From positions 1 through 6,257 of the forward strand of contig WQXW01000116.1 of the NCBI GenBank assembly GCA_009781575.1: a DNA stretch of 6,257 nt, given 5' to 3'. Made by a program: the position numbers and the translations under genes. The first letter of the stretch is position 1. Each line of letters opens with the position of its first letter. Source of the stretch: Solirubrobacterales bacterium. GTDB lineage: Bacteria > Actinomycetota > Thermoleophilia > Solirubrobacterales > Solirubrobacteraceae. Of the stretch, positions 1 to 4,995 are shown one piece after another. The notes below the pieces were generated by a model. It did not search any database. It saw nothing but the letters and a program-made list of their open reading frames with translations, and was not told the origin of the DNA.

Positions 1-1097
1 AGTGGCTGCTGGCCAACGTCCCGGGCCTGCGCGAGGCGGCCGCCCAGGGGCGCGCGGCGCTCGGCACGATCGACTCGTGGCTCGCTTTCAAGCTCACCGG
101 CGAGCACGTCACGGATCCCTCCAACGCGTCGCGCACGCTGCTCTACGACATCCGCGCGGGCCGCTGGGATCCGGAGCTGCTCGAGCTGTTCGGCATCCCC
201 GAGCGCGCGCTCGCGCAGGTCCGCCCCAGCGCGGGCGCCGCGATCGGGAAGACCCTGCCGGGCGCGCTGCACGGCCACGCCACGCCGCTGGCAGGCATCG
301 CGGGCGACCAGCAGGCGGCGCTCTTCGGCCAGGGGTGCGTGGCGGAGGGGACCGGTAAGAACACCTACGGCACCGGCTCGTTCGTGCTGCTCAACACCGG
401 CCCCTCGCCGGCGCAGCCCGATCGCGGCCTGCTGGCCACCGTGGCGTGGGGGACCGACACCGCGCGCACCTACGCGCTGGAGGCGTCGATCTTCGTGACC
501 GGCGCCGCGGTCCAGTGGCTGCGCGACGGGCTCCGCATCATCGAGCGCGCCGCCGACAGCGAGCGGCTGGCCGCGTCGCTGGACGGCAACGACGGGGTGT
601 ACTTCGTGCCGGCGCTCACCGGGCTGGGCTCGCCCCACTGGGACCCCGGCGCGCGGGGCACGATCGTGGGGCTCACGCGCGGCGTGGGGCGCGCGCACCT
701 GGCGCGCGCGACGCTCGAGGCGATCGCCTACCAGACGCTCGACGCGGTGCGCGCGATGGAGCGCTCGGCGCCGCCGCTGCGGGAGCTGCGCGCCGACGGC
801 GCGGCCACCGCCAATCGCTGGCTCATGCAGTTCCAGGCCGACGTGCTGGGGGTGCCGGTGGTGGTGGCGCGCACCGCCGAGACCACCGCGCTGGGCGCGG
901 CGCTGCTGGCCGGCGTGGGCGCGGGGTTGTGGGATCTGGAGGGCGCGGCCGCGCGCAGCGGCGTGGCAGAGCGGTATGAGCCCACCATGGGCGACTGCGA
1001 GCGCGAGGCGCTGGTTGGAGGCTGGCACGCGGCGCTCGCGCGGGCGCGCAGCCACGCGGCGCACGCGGCGCACGCGGCGGGGCTGGAACCGGCGTGA
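1..1097 (+). CDS. glpK: Glycerol kinase, C-terminal three quarters (5' end outside window)
   Basis: Cytoplasmic FGGY-family kinase that phosphorylates glycerol with ATP to sn-glycerol-3-phosphate, feeding glycolysis and glycerolipid synthesis. The reading frame is open from base 3, giving 364 residues; a full enzyme is about 500, so roughly 135 N-terminal residues lie outside the window. Numbering from the first complete codon, the fragment opens with WLLANVPG, and its NASRTLLYDI stretch (41-50) matches E. coli GlpK closely. The catalytic aspartate is D102 in GIAGDQQAALFG. KNTYGTGSF (119-127), GVYFVPALTGLGSPHWDP (198-215), the second FGGY signature GTIVGLTRGVG..HLARATLE (219-239) and LMQFQADVLG (274-283) are also present. 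The ADP-site motif usually written DGGA reads DGAATANR (265-272), a mild deviation. The tail ends in a HAA repeat. The acyltransferase gene follows after 62 bp. Family assignment is secure; activity is inferred. Confidence 0.96.
   Translation, partial: WLLANVPGLREAAAQGRAALGTIDSWLAFKLTGEHVTDPSNASRTLLYDIRAGRWDPELLELFGIPERALAQVRPSAGAAIGKTLPGALHGHATPLAGIAGDQQAALFGQGCVAEGTGKNTYGTGSFVLLNTGPSPAQPDRGLLATVAWGTDTARTYALEASIFVTGAAVQWLRDGLRIIERAADSERLAASLDGNDGVYFVPALTGLGSPHWDPGARGTIVGLTRGVGRAHLARATLEAIAYQTLDAVRAMERSAPPLRELRADGAATANRWLMQFQADVLGVPVVVARTAETTALGAALLAGVGAGLWDLEGAAARSGVAERYEPTMGDCEREALVGGWHAALARARSHAAHAAHAAGLEPA
1053..1079 (+). repeat. Three tandem copies of CACGCGGCG in the glpK 3' end
   Basis: Three exact 9-bp copies lie at 1053-1061, 1062-1070 and 1071-1079. 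They encode HAAHAAHAA, the last residues before the short GLEPA tail of glycerol kinase. The block lies past the last conserved family motif, so copy number could vary without touching the catalytic core. This looks like replication slippage in GC-rich sequence. Confidence 0.9.
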
Positions 1098-1106
1098 CCA
1101 CGGGGG

Positions 1107-1141
1107 GCCGCGCCCCTTCGGCGTAACCACAGGGGCGCGGC
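1107..1141 (+). repeat. 11-bp perfect inverted repeat between glpK and the acyltransferase gene
   Basis: The arms GCCGCGCCCCT (1107-1117) and AGGGGCGCGGC (1131-1141) are exact reverse complements around a 13-base loop. The stem begins 10 bases after the glpK stop codon. Its right arm abuts the GAGG at 1142-1145 that may help ribosomes bind the next gene. No T-run follows, so it is not a textbook intrinsic terminator. It could stabilise the glpK 3' end, modulate translation of the next gene, or be chance in GC-rich DNA. Pairing is seen; function is not. Confidence 0.6.
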
Positions 1142-1159
1142 GAGGTAGAGCGATCAGCG

Positions 1160-1945
1160 ATGAACGAACTGGCCTCGATGCGGGAGCAGGTGTACAGCGA
1201 TCCCAGGCCCAAGGAGCACTTCGACCGCTTTCACGAGCGCGCGCGCACGCGGGAACCCAACTGGGTGTACGAGGCCACGCGCCTGCTGACCTCCCTGTAT
1301 GCCTACACGTTGCTGCGCGCGCGCGGGATCGCCGCGGGCAACGTGCCGGGGCGGGGCGCGGTGATCCTCGCGCCCAACCACTTCTCGTTCATGGACCACT
1401 TCCTGATGGGCTGCTTCATGCGGCGCAAGGTGCGGTTCATGGCGAAGTCGCAGCTGTTCAAGCGGCCCATGCAGTGGATCTACTCGCCCGGCGGCGTGTT
1501 CCCGGTGCGCCGCGGCGCGCGCGACGAGGAGACGTTCGTGACCGCGGAGACCATCCTCGGGCGCGGTGGCGCGGTGGCGATGTACTGCGAGGGCGGGCGC
1601 TCGCGCTCGGGCCGCGTGGGGCACGAGGCCAAGCGCGGCATCGGGCGCCTGGCGCTGACCACCGGCGCGCCGGTGCTGCCGATCGCGATCTACGGCTCCT
1701 CGCGCATCCGCAACTGGAAGCGCCTGCAGTTCCCCCGCGTGACCGTGCTCTACGGCGAGCCGCTGCGGTGGGCGAAGGTGGCGGCGCCCACGCGCGAGCA
1801 GCAGCAGGCGGTGGCGGACGCGATCCTGGCGGAGATCCGCACGCTCTATGACGATCTGCACCAGCACGGCCGCCGCGGGGTGGCGCGGCGGCTGCGAGGC
1901 GCGCGCGGGCGCCAGGGCGCGCCCCACCCGGCCGGCGCGAGCTGA
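1160..1945 (+). CDS. PlsC/PlsB-superfamily glycerolipid acyltransferase
   Basis: Predicted membrane-associated acyltransferase of 261 residues, a normal length for the 1-acylglycerol-3-phosphate acyltransferase (LPLAT) superfamily, which moves a fatty acyl chain from acyl-ACP or acyl-CoA to a (lyso)glycerophosphate. Block I is the HX4D motif NHFSFMD, with catalytic H74 and D79. Block II is GGVFPVRRG (111-119). Block III is CEGGRSRSGR (143-152), and block IV APVLPIAIYG (170-179). Block III carries EGGRSR rather than the usual PlsC EGTRS, recalling PlsB, so the acceptor could be glycerol-3-phosphate or lysophosphatidate. The N-terminus (about 35-60) is moderately hydrophobic and the C-terminus (236-261) basic and Ala/Gly/Arg-rich, without recognised motifs. 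The ATG was chosen because it lies 9-14 bases after GAGGTAGAG; ATG at 1178 is an alternative. It follows glpK on the same strand, fitting glycerolipid synthesis. Confidence 0.9.
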   Translation: MNELASMREQVYSDPRPKEHFDRFHERARTREPNWVYEATRLLTSLYAYTLLRARGIAAGNVPGRGAVILAPNHFSFMDHFLMGCFMRRKVRFMAKSQLFKRPMQWIYSPGGVFPVRRGARDEETFVTAETILGRGGAVAMYCEGGRSRSGRVGHEAKRGIGRLALTTGAPVLPIAIYGSSRIRNWKRLQFPRVTVLYGEPLRWAKVAAPTREQQQAVADAILAEIRTLYDDLHQHGRRGVARRLRGARGRQGAPHPAGAS

Positions 1946-2021
1946 GCTCGGGGCGGAGCCCGCGGGCCCCGCGGGGCGCCCGGGCTGGGGGCGGGCGGCG
2001 ACCCGGCCGACGCGAGCTGAG
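1926..2021 (+). repeat. Pair of 21-bp direct repeats, 75 bp apart, spanning the acyltransferase stop
   Basis: Bases 1926-1946 and 2001-2021 match at 20 of 21 positions; the difference is G/A at the tenth base. Both begin ACCCGGCCG and end CGCGAGCTGAG. The first copy includes the acyltransferase stop codon (TGA at 1943-1945). The flanks are only loosely similar, so this may be a decayed duplication of the gene's 3' end. Confidence 0.75.
1957..1986 (+). terminator. GC-rich stem-loop after the acyltransferase gene, weak terminator candidate
   Basis: AGCCCG (1957-1962) pairs with CGGGCT (1981-1986), and inside it GCCCCGCGGGGC (1966-1977) is a perfect palindrome, so a two-part hairpin can form 12 bases after the stop codon. 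No T-run follows, only more G/C. Many high-GC actinobacterial genes end this way, but such hairpins are also common by chance in this composition. Confidence 0.3.
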
Positions 2022-2044
2022 CGGCCCGGCCTGAGCGGCCCGGC
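2017..2044 (+). repeat. Perfect 14-bp tandem duplication
   Basis: CTGAGCGGCCCGGC occurs twice head to tail (2017-2030 and 2031-2044) and is followed by a further CGGC. It overlaps the end of the second 21-bp direct repeat and marks the border between the GC-rich half of the gap and the AT-richer island that follows. Confidence 0.85.
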
Positions 2045-2053
2045 CGGCAGAAC

Positions 2054-2081
2054 TTCACACAACGTGAGAAAAGTCTACTTT
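2054..2081 (+). promoter_or_regulatory. Candidate promoter with an AAAAGT-CT-ACTTTT palindrome over its -10 box
   Basis: TTCACA (2054-2059, five of six matches to TTGACA) is separated by 16 bases from TACTTT (2076-2081, fitting TANNNT). A perfect 6+2+6 palindrome, AAAAGT-CT-ACTTTT (2069-2082), covers the -10 box, as an operator would. Transcription would begin near 2088, giving a leader of about 42 bases before the methyltransferase gene. This is the most AT-rich stretch in the left half of the window. The match is by eye only; an actinobacterial promoter need not follow this consensus. Confidence 0.45.
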
Positions 2082-2082
2082 T

Positions 2083-2104
2083 GGCCGATCGCTGACGATT
2101 GGCC
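2083..2104 (+). promoter_or_regulatory. 8-bp inverted repeat upstream of the methyltransferase gene
   Basis: GGCCGATC (2083-2090) and GATTGGCC (2097-2104) pair over eight positions, one of them G-T, around the loop GCTGAC. It lies between the two promoter-like elements, so it could be an operator or a leader-RNA hairpin. TTGGCCG also occurs here as a direct repeat at 2081 and 2099. Confidence 0.4.
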
Positions 2105-2117
2105 GCCTCAGGCAGCA

Positions 2118-2123
2118 TAAGCT
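2118..2123 (+). promoter_or_regulatory. Candidate -10 box for a leaderless methyltransferase mRNA
   Basis: TAAGCT fits TANNNT and ends exactly six bases before the A of the ATG at 2130, the geometry expected when transcription starts on the start codon. The only Shine-Dalgarno-like tetramer, GGAG (2125-2128), is one base from the ATG, too close to work normally, which supports leaderless translation. No convincing -35 hexamer lies at the usual distance (CTGACG at 2092-2097 is 20 bases away). Confidence 0.4.
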
Positions 2124-2129
2124 CGGAGA

Positions 2130-2930
2130 ATGCGGGCCGGTCCGAAGAATTGGAACGTGCGCGTGCGCGAGGCGGAGACGCTGGCCCGGGGAGAGGGCTT
2201 TCGCGCGATCCGCGAACGGATCGTGCAACTGGCGGCGCCCGGCGAGCACGACGTGGCGGTCGATATCGGCGCCGGCACCGGCCTGCTGACGCTGGCGCTG
2301 GCCGGGCGGGTGCGCGGCGTGTGGGCGATCGACAGCTCGCCGGCGATGTGCGAGTACCTGCGCGCCAAGGCGGCCAGCGCGGAGCTCGACAACGTGGCGG
2401 TGGCGCTGGCGGACGCCACGAGCCTGCCGCTGGTGGACGGGTGCGCGCAGCTGGTGGTGTCCAACTACTGCTTCCACGAGATGCGCGACGCGGAGAAGGA
2501 GCTGGCGCTGGGGGAGGTGTTCCGCGTGCTGGCCCCCGGCGGGCGGCTGGTGATCGGCGACATGATGTTCTCGCTGAACCCCGCGCGGGGGCGCGATCGC
2601 GCGGTGGTGGCGTCCAAGGTGTCGACGATCGCGCGGCGGGGGCTGCCGGGCATGTGGCGGCTGGCCAAGAACGGCGCGCGGATCGTGGCGGGCCGCTGGG
2701 AGCACCCCGCGGGCGCGGAGTGGTGGGCGCCGGCGCTGCGGCGGGCGGGCTTCGTGGAGGTGGAGGTGCGCACCTTCGAGCACGAGGGCGGCATCGCGCG
2801 CGCCAGCCGCCCGGCGCAGGCGGAGGCGGAGGCGGAGGCGCCGGCGCAGGCGCCGACCGCGCGGTCCACCGCGGAGCCGCCCTCGGAGCGCGCGCCGCTC
2901 AGCGCGGTGGCGTTCACCGATCGGCGGTGA
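2130..2930 (+). CDS. Class I SAM-dependent methyltransferase (UbiE/Methyltransf_11-like)
   Basis: Predicted cytoplasmic methyltransferase of 266 residues that would transfer a methyl group from S-adenosylmethionine to an unknown small molecule or lipid. Motif I is VDIGAGTG (44-51), the glycine-rich SAM loop. The acidic residue ending strand 2 is D68 in AIDSSPAM, a motif II-like ADATSLPL lies at 94-101, and LAPGGRLVIGDM (134-145) is the usual post-motif element. VSNYCFHEM (110-118) resembles the substrate-facing loop of UbiE-type enzymes. After the core, about 229-256 is a low-complexity Ala/Glu/Gln/Pro tail containing AEAEAE. The ATG at 2130 leaves almost no room for a ribosome binding site; a GTG at codon 10 is the alternative start. 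Its 3' end overlaps the convergent hydrolase gene by 17 bp. Phospholipid, quinone or secondary-metabolite methylation are all possible; the sequence does not decide. Confidence 0.87.
   Translation: MRAGPKNWNVRVREAETLARGEGFRAIRERIVQLAAPGEHDVAVDIGAGTGLLTLALAGRVRGVWAIDSSPAMCEYLRAKAASAELDNVAVALADATSLPLVDGCAQLVVSNYCFHEMRDAEKELALGEVFRVLAPGGRLVIGDMMFSLNPARGRDRAVVASKVSTIARRGLPGMWRLAKNGARIVAGRWEHPAGAEWWAPALRRAGFVEVEVRTFEHEGGIARASRPAQAEAEAEAPAQAPTARSTAEPPSERAPLSAVAFTDRR
2820..2837 (+). repeat. Three tandem copies of GCGGAG in the methyltransferase tail
   Basis: Exact hexamer copies at 2820, 2826 and 2832 encode AEAEAE (residues 231-236) in frame. The repeat sits in a low-complexity linker beyond the catalytic domain and is a likely slippage site. 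Confidence 0.9.
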
Positions 2931-3996
2931 GTGTGGCCAGGCCGGGCACCGAGCCGGAGCGCAACAGCTTGCCCAGCTGGCTCGTGTCGCCGCGCAGGTA
3001 GAGGTCGAGGAAGGCGATCGTGACCCGCTCGACGATCGCCAGCTGGGGCTCCTGGCGCTCATACGGGGTGAGGTGGCCGGCTTCCAGCAGCGCGAGCAGG
3101 TACTTGGGGGTGGGCGCGCTTTCGAAGAATTCGCTGGTGGCGCTGGGCAGGTTGATCGTGTCGGCGCTGCCCTGGGTGGCGAGCAGCGGCGGCCCATGGG
3201 TGGGGAAGGTGAAGGGCCCCAGCTGGGGGATCTCGGCGCCGGAGAGGATCACCGCGGCGGCGACGCGGGGATCGCGAAACGCGGGGTCGTAGGCGACCGC
3301 CAGCGCGGTGTCGCCGCCGTCGGAGTGGCCGGCCACCGCGATGTGCGCGGGGCTCAGGAGCCCGTGGAGCGAGCTGCGCGGTTCGGCGTTGGCGGCGAGC
3401 ATGTGGGTGATCACGAAGCGCATGTCGGTGGGCTGATTGGGGAGATCGGCCTCGTTGGGGCCGCCGGCCGCTTCGGGGCTCTCCTCCGGGAAGGTGGGCG
3501 CGGCGACCACGTACCCCGCGGACGCCCACGCGTCGAGCAGGCGCGCGTAGGAGCCGGGCGTGACGGCGAACCCGTGGCCGAACACCACCAGCGGGAACGG
3601 GCCGCTGGCCCGCGCGGGGCTGGCGCCTTCCACCGCGCCCCCGCCCGGCGTGCCGAGCGCGGGGTAGCGCACCGCGGTGGGCAGCGTGCGCGGCACGCGC
3701 CGGCCGCTCGGCAGGGTGATCGTGCGGCTGGGATCGACGAGCGTGGTCTTCACGATGCCCACACGGAAATCCCCCGCGGTGCCCGCCGGGTGGGGCCCGG
3801 CGGGTCGCGGCGGCGCGGGTGGCAGCGCGGCGGGGCGGTTCGACGAGGAGGACGAGCCCAGCGTGGTGAGCAGGACCACCGCCAGCAGGGGCACCAGCAG
3901 CGCGGCCAGCGCGGCGGCGCGGCGGCGCGCGATGATCCGCGGATCCGGAGTCCCTGCGGGCCGGCGCGGCGGCGGCCCGTGAGGATCGGGGTGCAC
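2914..3996 (-). CDS. Membrane-anchored or secreted alpha/beta hydrolase (PAF-acetylhydrolase/chlorophyllase-like)
   Basis: Predicted extracytoplasmic serine hydrolase of 360 residues acting on esters, possibly lipids; substrate unknown. A basic stretch (RRR at 24-26) precedes a hydrophobic segment at about 27-46, read as a signal anchor or uncleaved signal peptide, and a Ser/Pro/Ala-rich linker (48-75) without a lipobox cysteine. The fold begins near 76. FGHGF (139-143) is the oxyanion-hole element and GHSDGG (223-228) the nucleophile elbow with S225. D279 in GSADTI and H308 in EAGHLTPY probably complete the triad. I chose GTG at 3996 because GAGGAG lies six bases upstream; the open frame continues to 4404 but that part overlaps the reductase gene and lacks domain sense. 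The next Met is residue 192, too late. The gene is third in the leftward cluster. The fold is sure; the subfamily is tentative. Confidence 0.87.
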   Translation of the reverse strand: MHPDPHGPPPRRPAGTPDPRIIARRRAAALAALLVPLLAVVLLTTLGSSSSSNRPAALPPAPPRPAGPHPAGTAGDFRVGIVKTTLVDPSRTITLPSGRRVPRTLPTAVRYPALGTPGGGAVEGASPARASGPFPLVVFGHGFAVTPGSYARLLDAWASAGYVVAAPTFPEESPEAAGGPNEADLPNQPTDMRFVITHMLAANAEPRSSLHGLLSPAHIAVAGHSDGGDTALAVAYDPAFRDPRVAAAVILSGAEIPQLGPFTFPTHGPPLLATQGSADTINLPSATSEFFESAPTPKYLLALLEAGHLTPYERQEPQLAIVERVTIAFLDLYLRGDTSQLGKLLRSGSVPGLATLTADR

Positions 3997-4002
3997 GCTC
4001 AA

Positions 4003-4008
4003 CTCCTC
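4003..4008 (-). promoter_or_regulatory. Ribosome binding site that sets the hydrolase GTG start
   Basis: On the minus strand GAGGAG is followed by TTGAGC and then GTG, an ideal six-base spacing. This site is the reason for preferring the GTG at 3996 over in-frame starts further upstream, including the TTG directly after GAGGAG. Confidence 0.75.
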
Positions 4009-4022
4009 GGGAGCGTAGTGCA

Positions 4023-4084
4023 GCGGGCGCGGCCGCCGGGCGCCCTGGCGGCGGGCGCGGCCGCCGGGCGCCCTGGCGGCGGGC
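4023..4084. repeat. Perfect 28-bp tandem repeat (2.2 copies), each able to form a hairpin
   Basis: Bases 4023-4050 and 4051-4078 are identical, and 4079-4084 (GCGGGC) begins a third copy. Inside each copy GCCGCCGGG, a CGC loop and CCTGGCGGC form a nine-pair stem with one G-T pair (4032-4052 and 4060-4080); in the minus-strand RNA that pair becomes an A-C mismatch. The array fills the gap between the reductase stop and the hydrolase ribosome binding site. It could attenuate or process the leftward transcript, but no T-run accompanies it. Confidence 0.85.
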
Positions 4085-4112
4085 CCCGGCGGCCCTCCCG
4101 CGCGGCCCGCGC

Positions 4113-4940
4113 CTAGGAGGTCATCCCGGTGAACTGGCCGCCGGTGATGTTGAGCACCTGGCCGTGGACGTAGTTGGACCACGGGGAGCAGAGGAAGAAG
4201 ATGCCGCCGGCGGCCTCGGCGGGGGTGCCGGGGCGGCCGAGGGGGATGAGCATCGAGGCCATCTGGCGCAGCTGCTCGGGGATGCCGAGCTGGACCGTCT
4301 CGCCGGAGATCTCCATCACGTTGTCGTCGACCTTGGGGGCGGTGAGGCGGGTCTCGATGAAGCCGAACGCGACCGCGTTGACGTTGATCTTGAACTGGCC
4401 CCACTCCTTGGCGAGGGTCTTGGTGAGGCCGGTGATGCCGGCCTTGGCGGAGGAGTAGTTGGCCTGGCCGGCGTTGCCCATGGTGCCGGACACGGAGGAG
4501 ACGTTGACGATCTTGCGGAACACCTCACGGCCCTCCTCGCGCTCCTGCTTGGCGGGCTCGCGCAGGTGGGGCGCGGCGGCGCGGATCACCTTGAATGGCA
4601 CGATCAGGTGGATGTCGAGCATCGCCTGGAACTGCACGTCGGACATCTTGTGGATGGGCGCGTCGATCGTGTAGCCGGCGTTGTTGACGATTATGTCGAT
4701 CTTGCCGAACGAGTCGATCGCGGTGCGCACGAGCTGCTCGGGCGCGTCGCCCTTGGTGAGATCGCCTGAGAACACGGCGGTCTCGCCGGAGATCTCGGTG
4801 GAGGCCTGCTCGGCGATGTCGCCGTCGAGGTCGTTGATCAGGACCTGCGCGCCCTCGGAGGCGAGCAGCTCGGCGGTCGCGCGACCGATCCCGCGCGCGG
4901 ATCCAGTGACGATCGCGGACTTGCCGTCGAGTACTCCCAT
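4113..4940 (-). CDS. Short-chain dehydrogenase/reductase, FabG-like
   Basis: Predicted cytoplasmic NAD(P)-dependent oxidoreductase of 275 residues, likely interconverting a 3-hydroxyacyl and 3-ketoacyl thioester (CoA or ACP). The Rossmann cofactor loop is TGSARGIG (12-19), D60 begins the adenine-binding DLT, and NNAG is at 86-89. The active site is S149 (in NVSSVSGTMGN), Y162 and K166 (YSSAK). FGFIET (192-197) replaces the usual PGFIET, and the tetrad asparagine in the helix before the active site appears as H111 (LDIHLIVPF). It exceeds E. coli FabG (244 residues) partly through a charged insert around 127-142 (REPAKQEREEGREV). The ATG has AAGGAG ten bases upstream. It follows the acyl-CoA dehydrogenase gene by 55 bp, so co-transcription and a role in fatty acyl-CoA metabolism are likely. 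Exact substrate and NADH/NADPH preference cannot be read confidently. Confidence 0.92.
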   Translation of the reverse strand: MGVLDGKSAIVTGSARGIGRATAELLASEGAQVLINDLDGDIAEQASTEISGETAVFSGDLTKGDAPEQLVRTAIDSFGKIDIIVNNAGYTIDAPIHKMSDVQFQAMLDIHLIVPFKVIRAAAPHLREPAKQEREEGREVFRKIVNVSSVSGTMGNAGQANYSSAKAGITGLTKTLAKEWGQFKINVNAVAFGFIETRLTAPKVDDNVMEISGETVQLGIPEQLRQMASMLIPLGRPGTPAEAAGGIFFLCSPWSNYVHGQVLNITGGQFTGMTS

Positions 4941-4950
4941 GTGTTCACAT
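4939..4950. repeat. ATGTG-TT-CACAT inverted repeat over the reductase start codon
   Basis: A 5+2+5 inverted repeat covers two bases of the reductase start codon and the ten-base spacer to its ribosome binding site. It is short; a protein-binding role is possible but chance is equally likely. Confidence 0.35.
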
Positions 4951-4956
4951 CTCCTT
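4951..4956 (-). promoter_or_regulatory. Strong Shine-Dalgarno site for the reductase gene
   Basis: The minus strand reads AAGGAG ten bases before the ATG at 4940. It is one of the clearest ribosome binding sites in the window and contrasts with the dehydrogenase gene, which has none. It suggests efficient independent initiation within the operon. Confidence 0.75.
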
Positions 4957-4980
4957 GTGGGTGGTGGTGGTGTGGTGGTG
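4957..4980. repeat. GGT/GTGG microsatellite between the dehydrogenase and reductase genes
   Basis: The plus strand has six GG runs separated by T or TGT across 4959-4978, so the leftward mRNA reads as CCA/CAC repeats just upstream of AAGGAG. Such an unstructured C/A-rich leader may favour ribosome access. The plus (template) strand could in principle form a two-tier G-quadruplex. Confidence 0.7.
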
Positions 4981-4995
4981 CTGGGCGGGCGGAGG

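Noticed and set aside
1154..2062. A 302-codon minus-strand open frame opposite the acyltransferase
   Set aside because: No domain is visible, and it is antisense to a protein with all four acyltransferase blocks.
2055..3197. A 380-codon minus-strand open frame across the methyltransferase
   Set aside because: It crosses the regulatory island and lies antisense to an intact SAM-binding protein; its product is Arg/Pro/His-rich with no recognisable fold.
4023..4084. CRISPR array or mobile-element end
   Set aside because: The copies are directly adjacent with no spacers, only 2.2 units exist, and there is no transposase, target-site duplication or cas gene in the window.
3073..4116. A 347-codon plus-strand open frame opposite the hydrolase
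   Set aside because: The translation is Gly/Arg/Ala-rich without motifs, while the minus strand encodes a complete alpha/beta hydrolase with nucleophile elbow and plausible triad.
3997..4404. N-terminal extension of the hydrolase reading frame up to an ATG at 4404
   Set aside because: The extension overlaps about 290 bp of the reductase gene, runs through the 28-bp tandem repeat and is Arg/Pro/Gly low-complexity. The GTG at 3996 has an ideal GAGGAG and places the membrane segment near the N-terminus.
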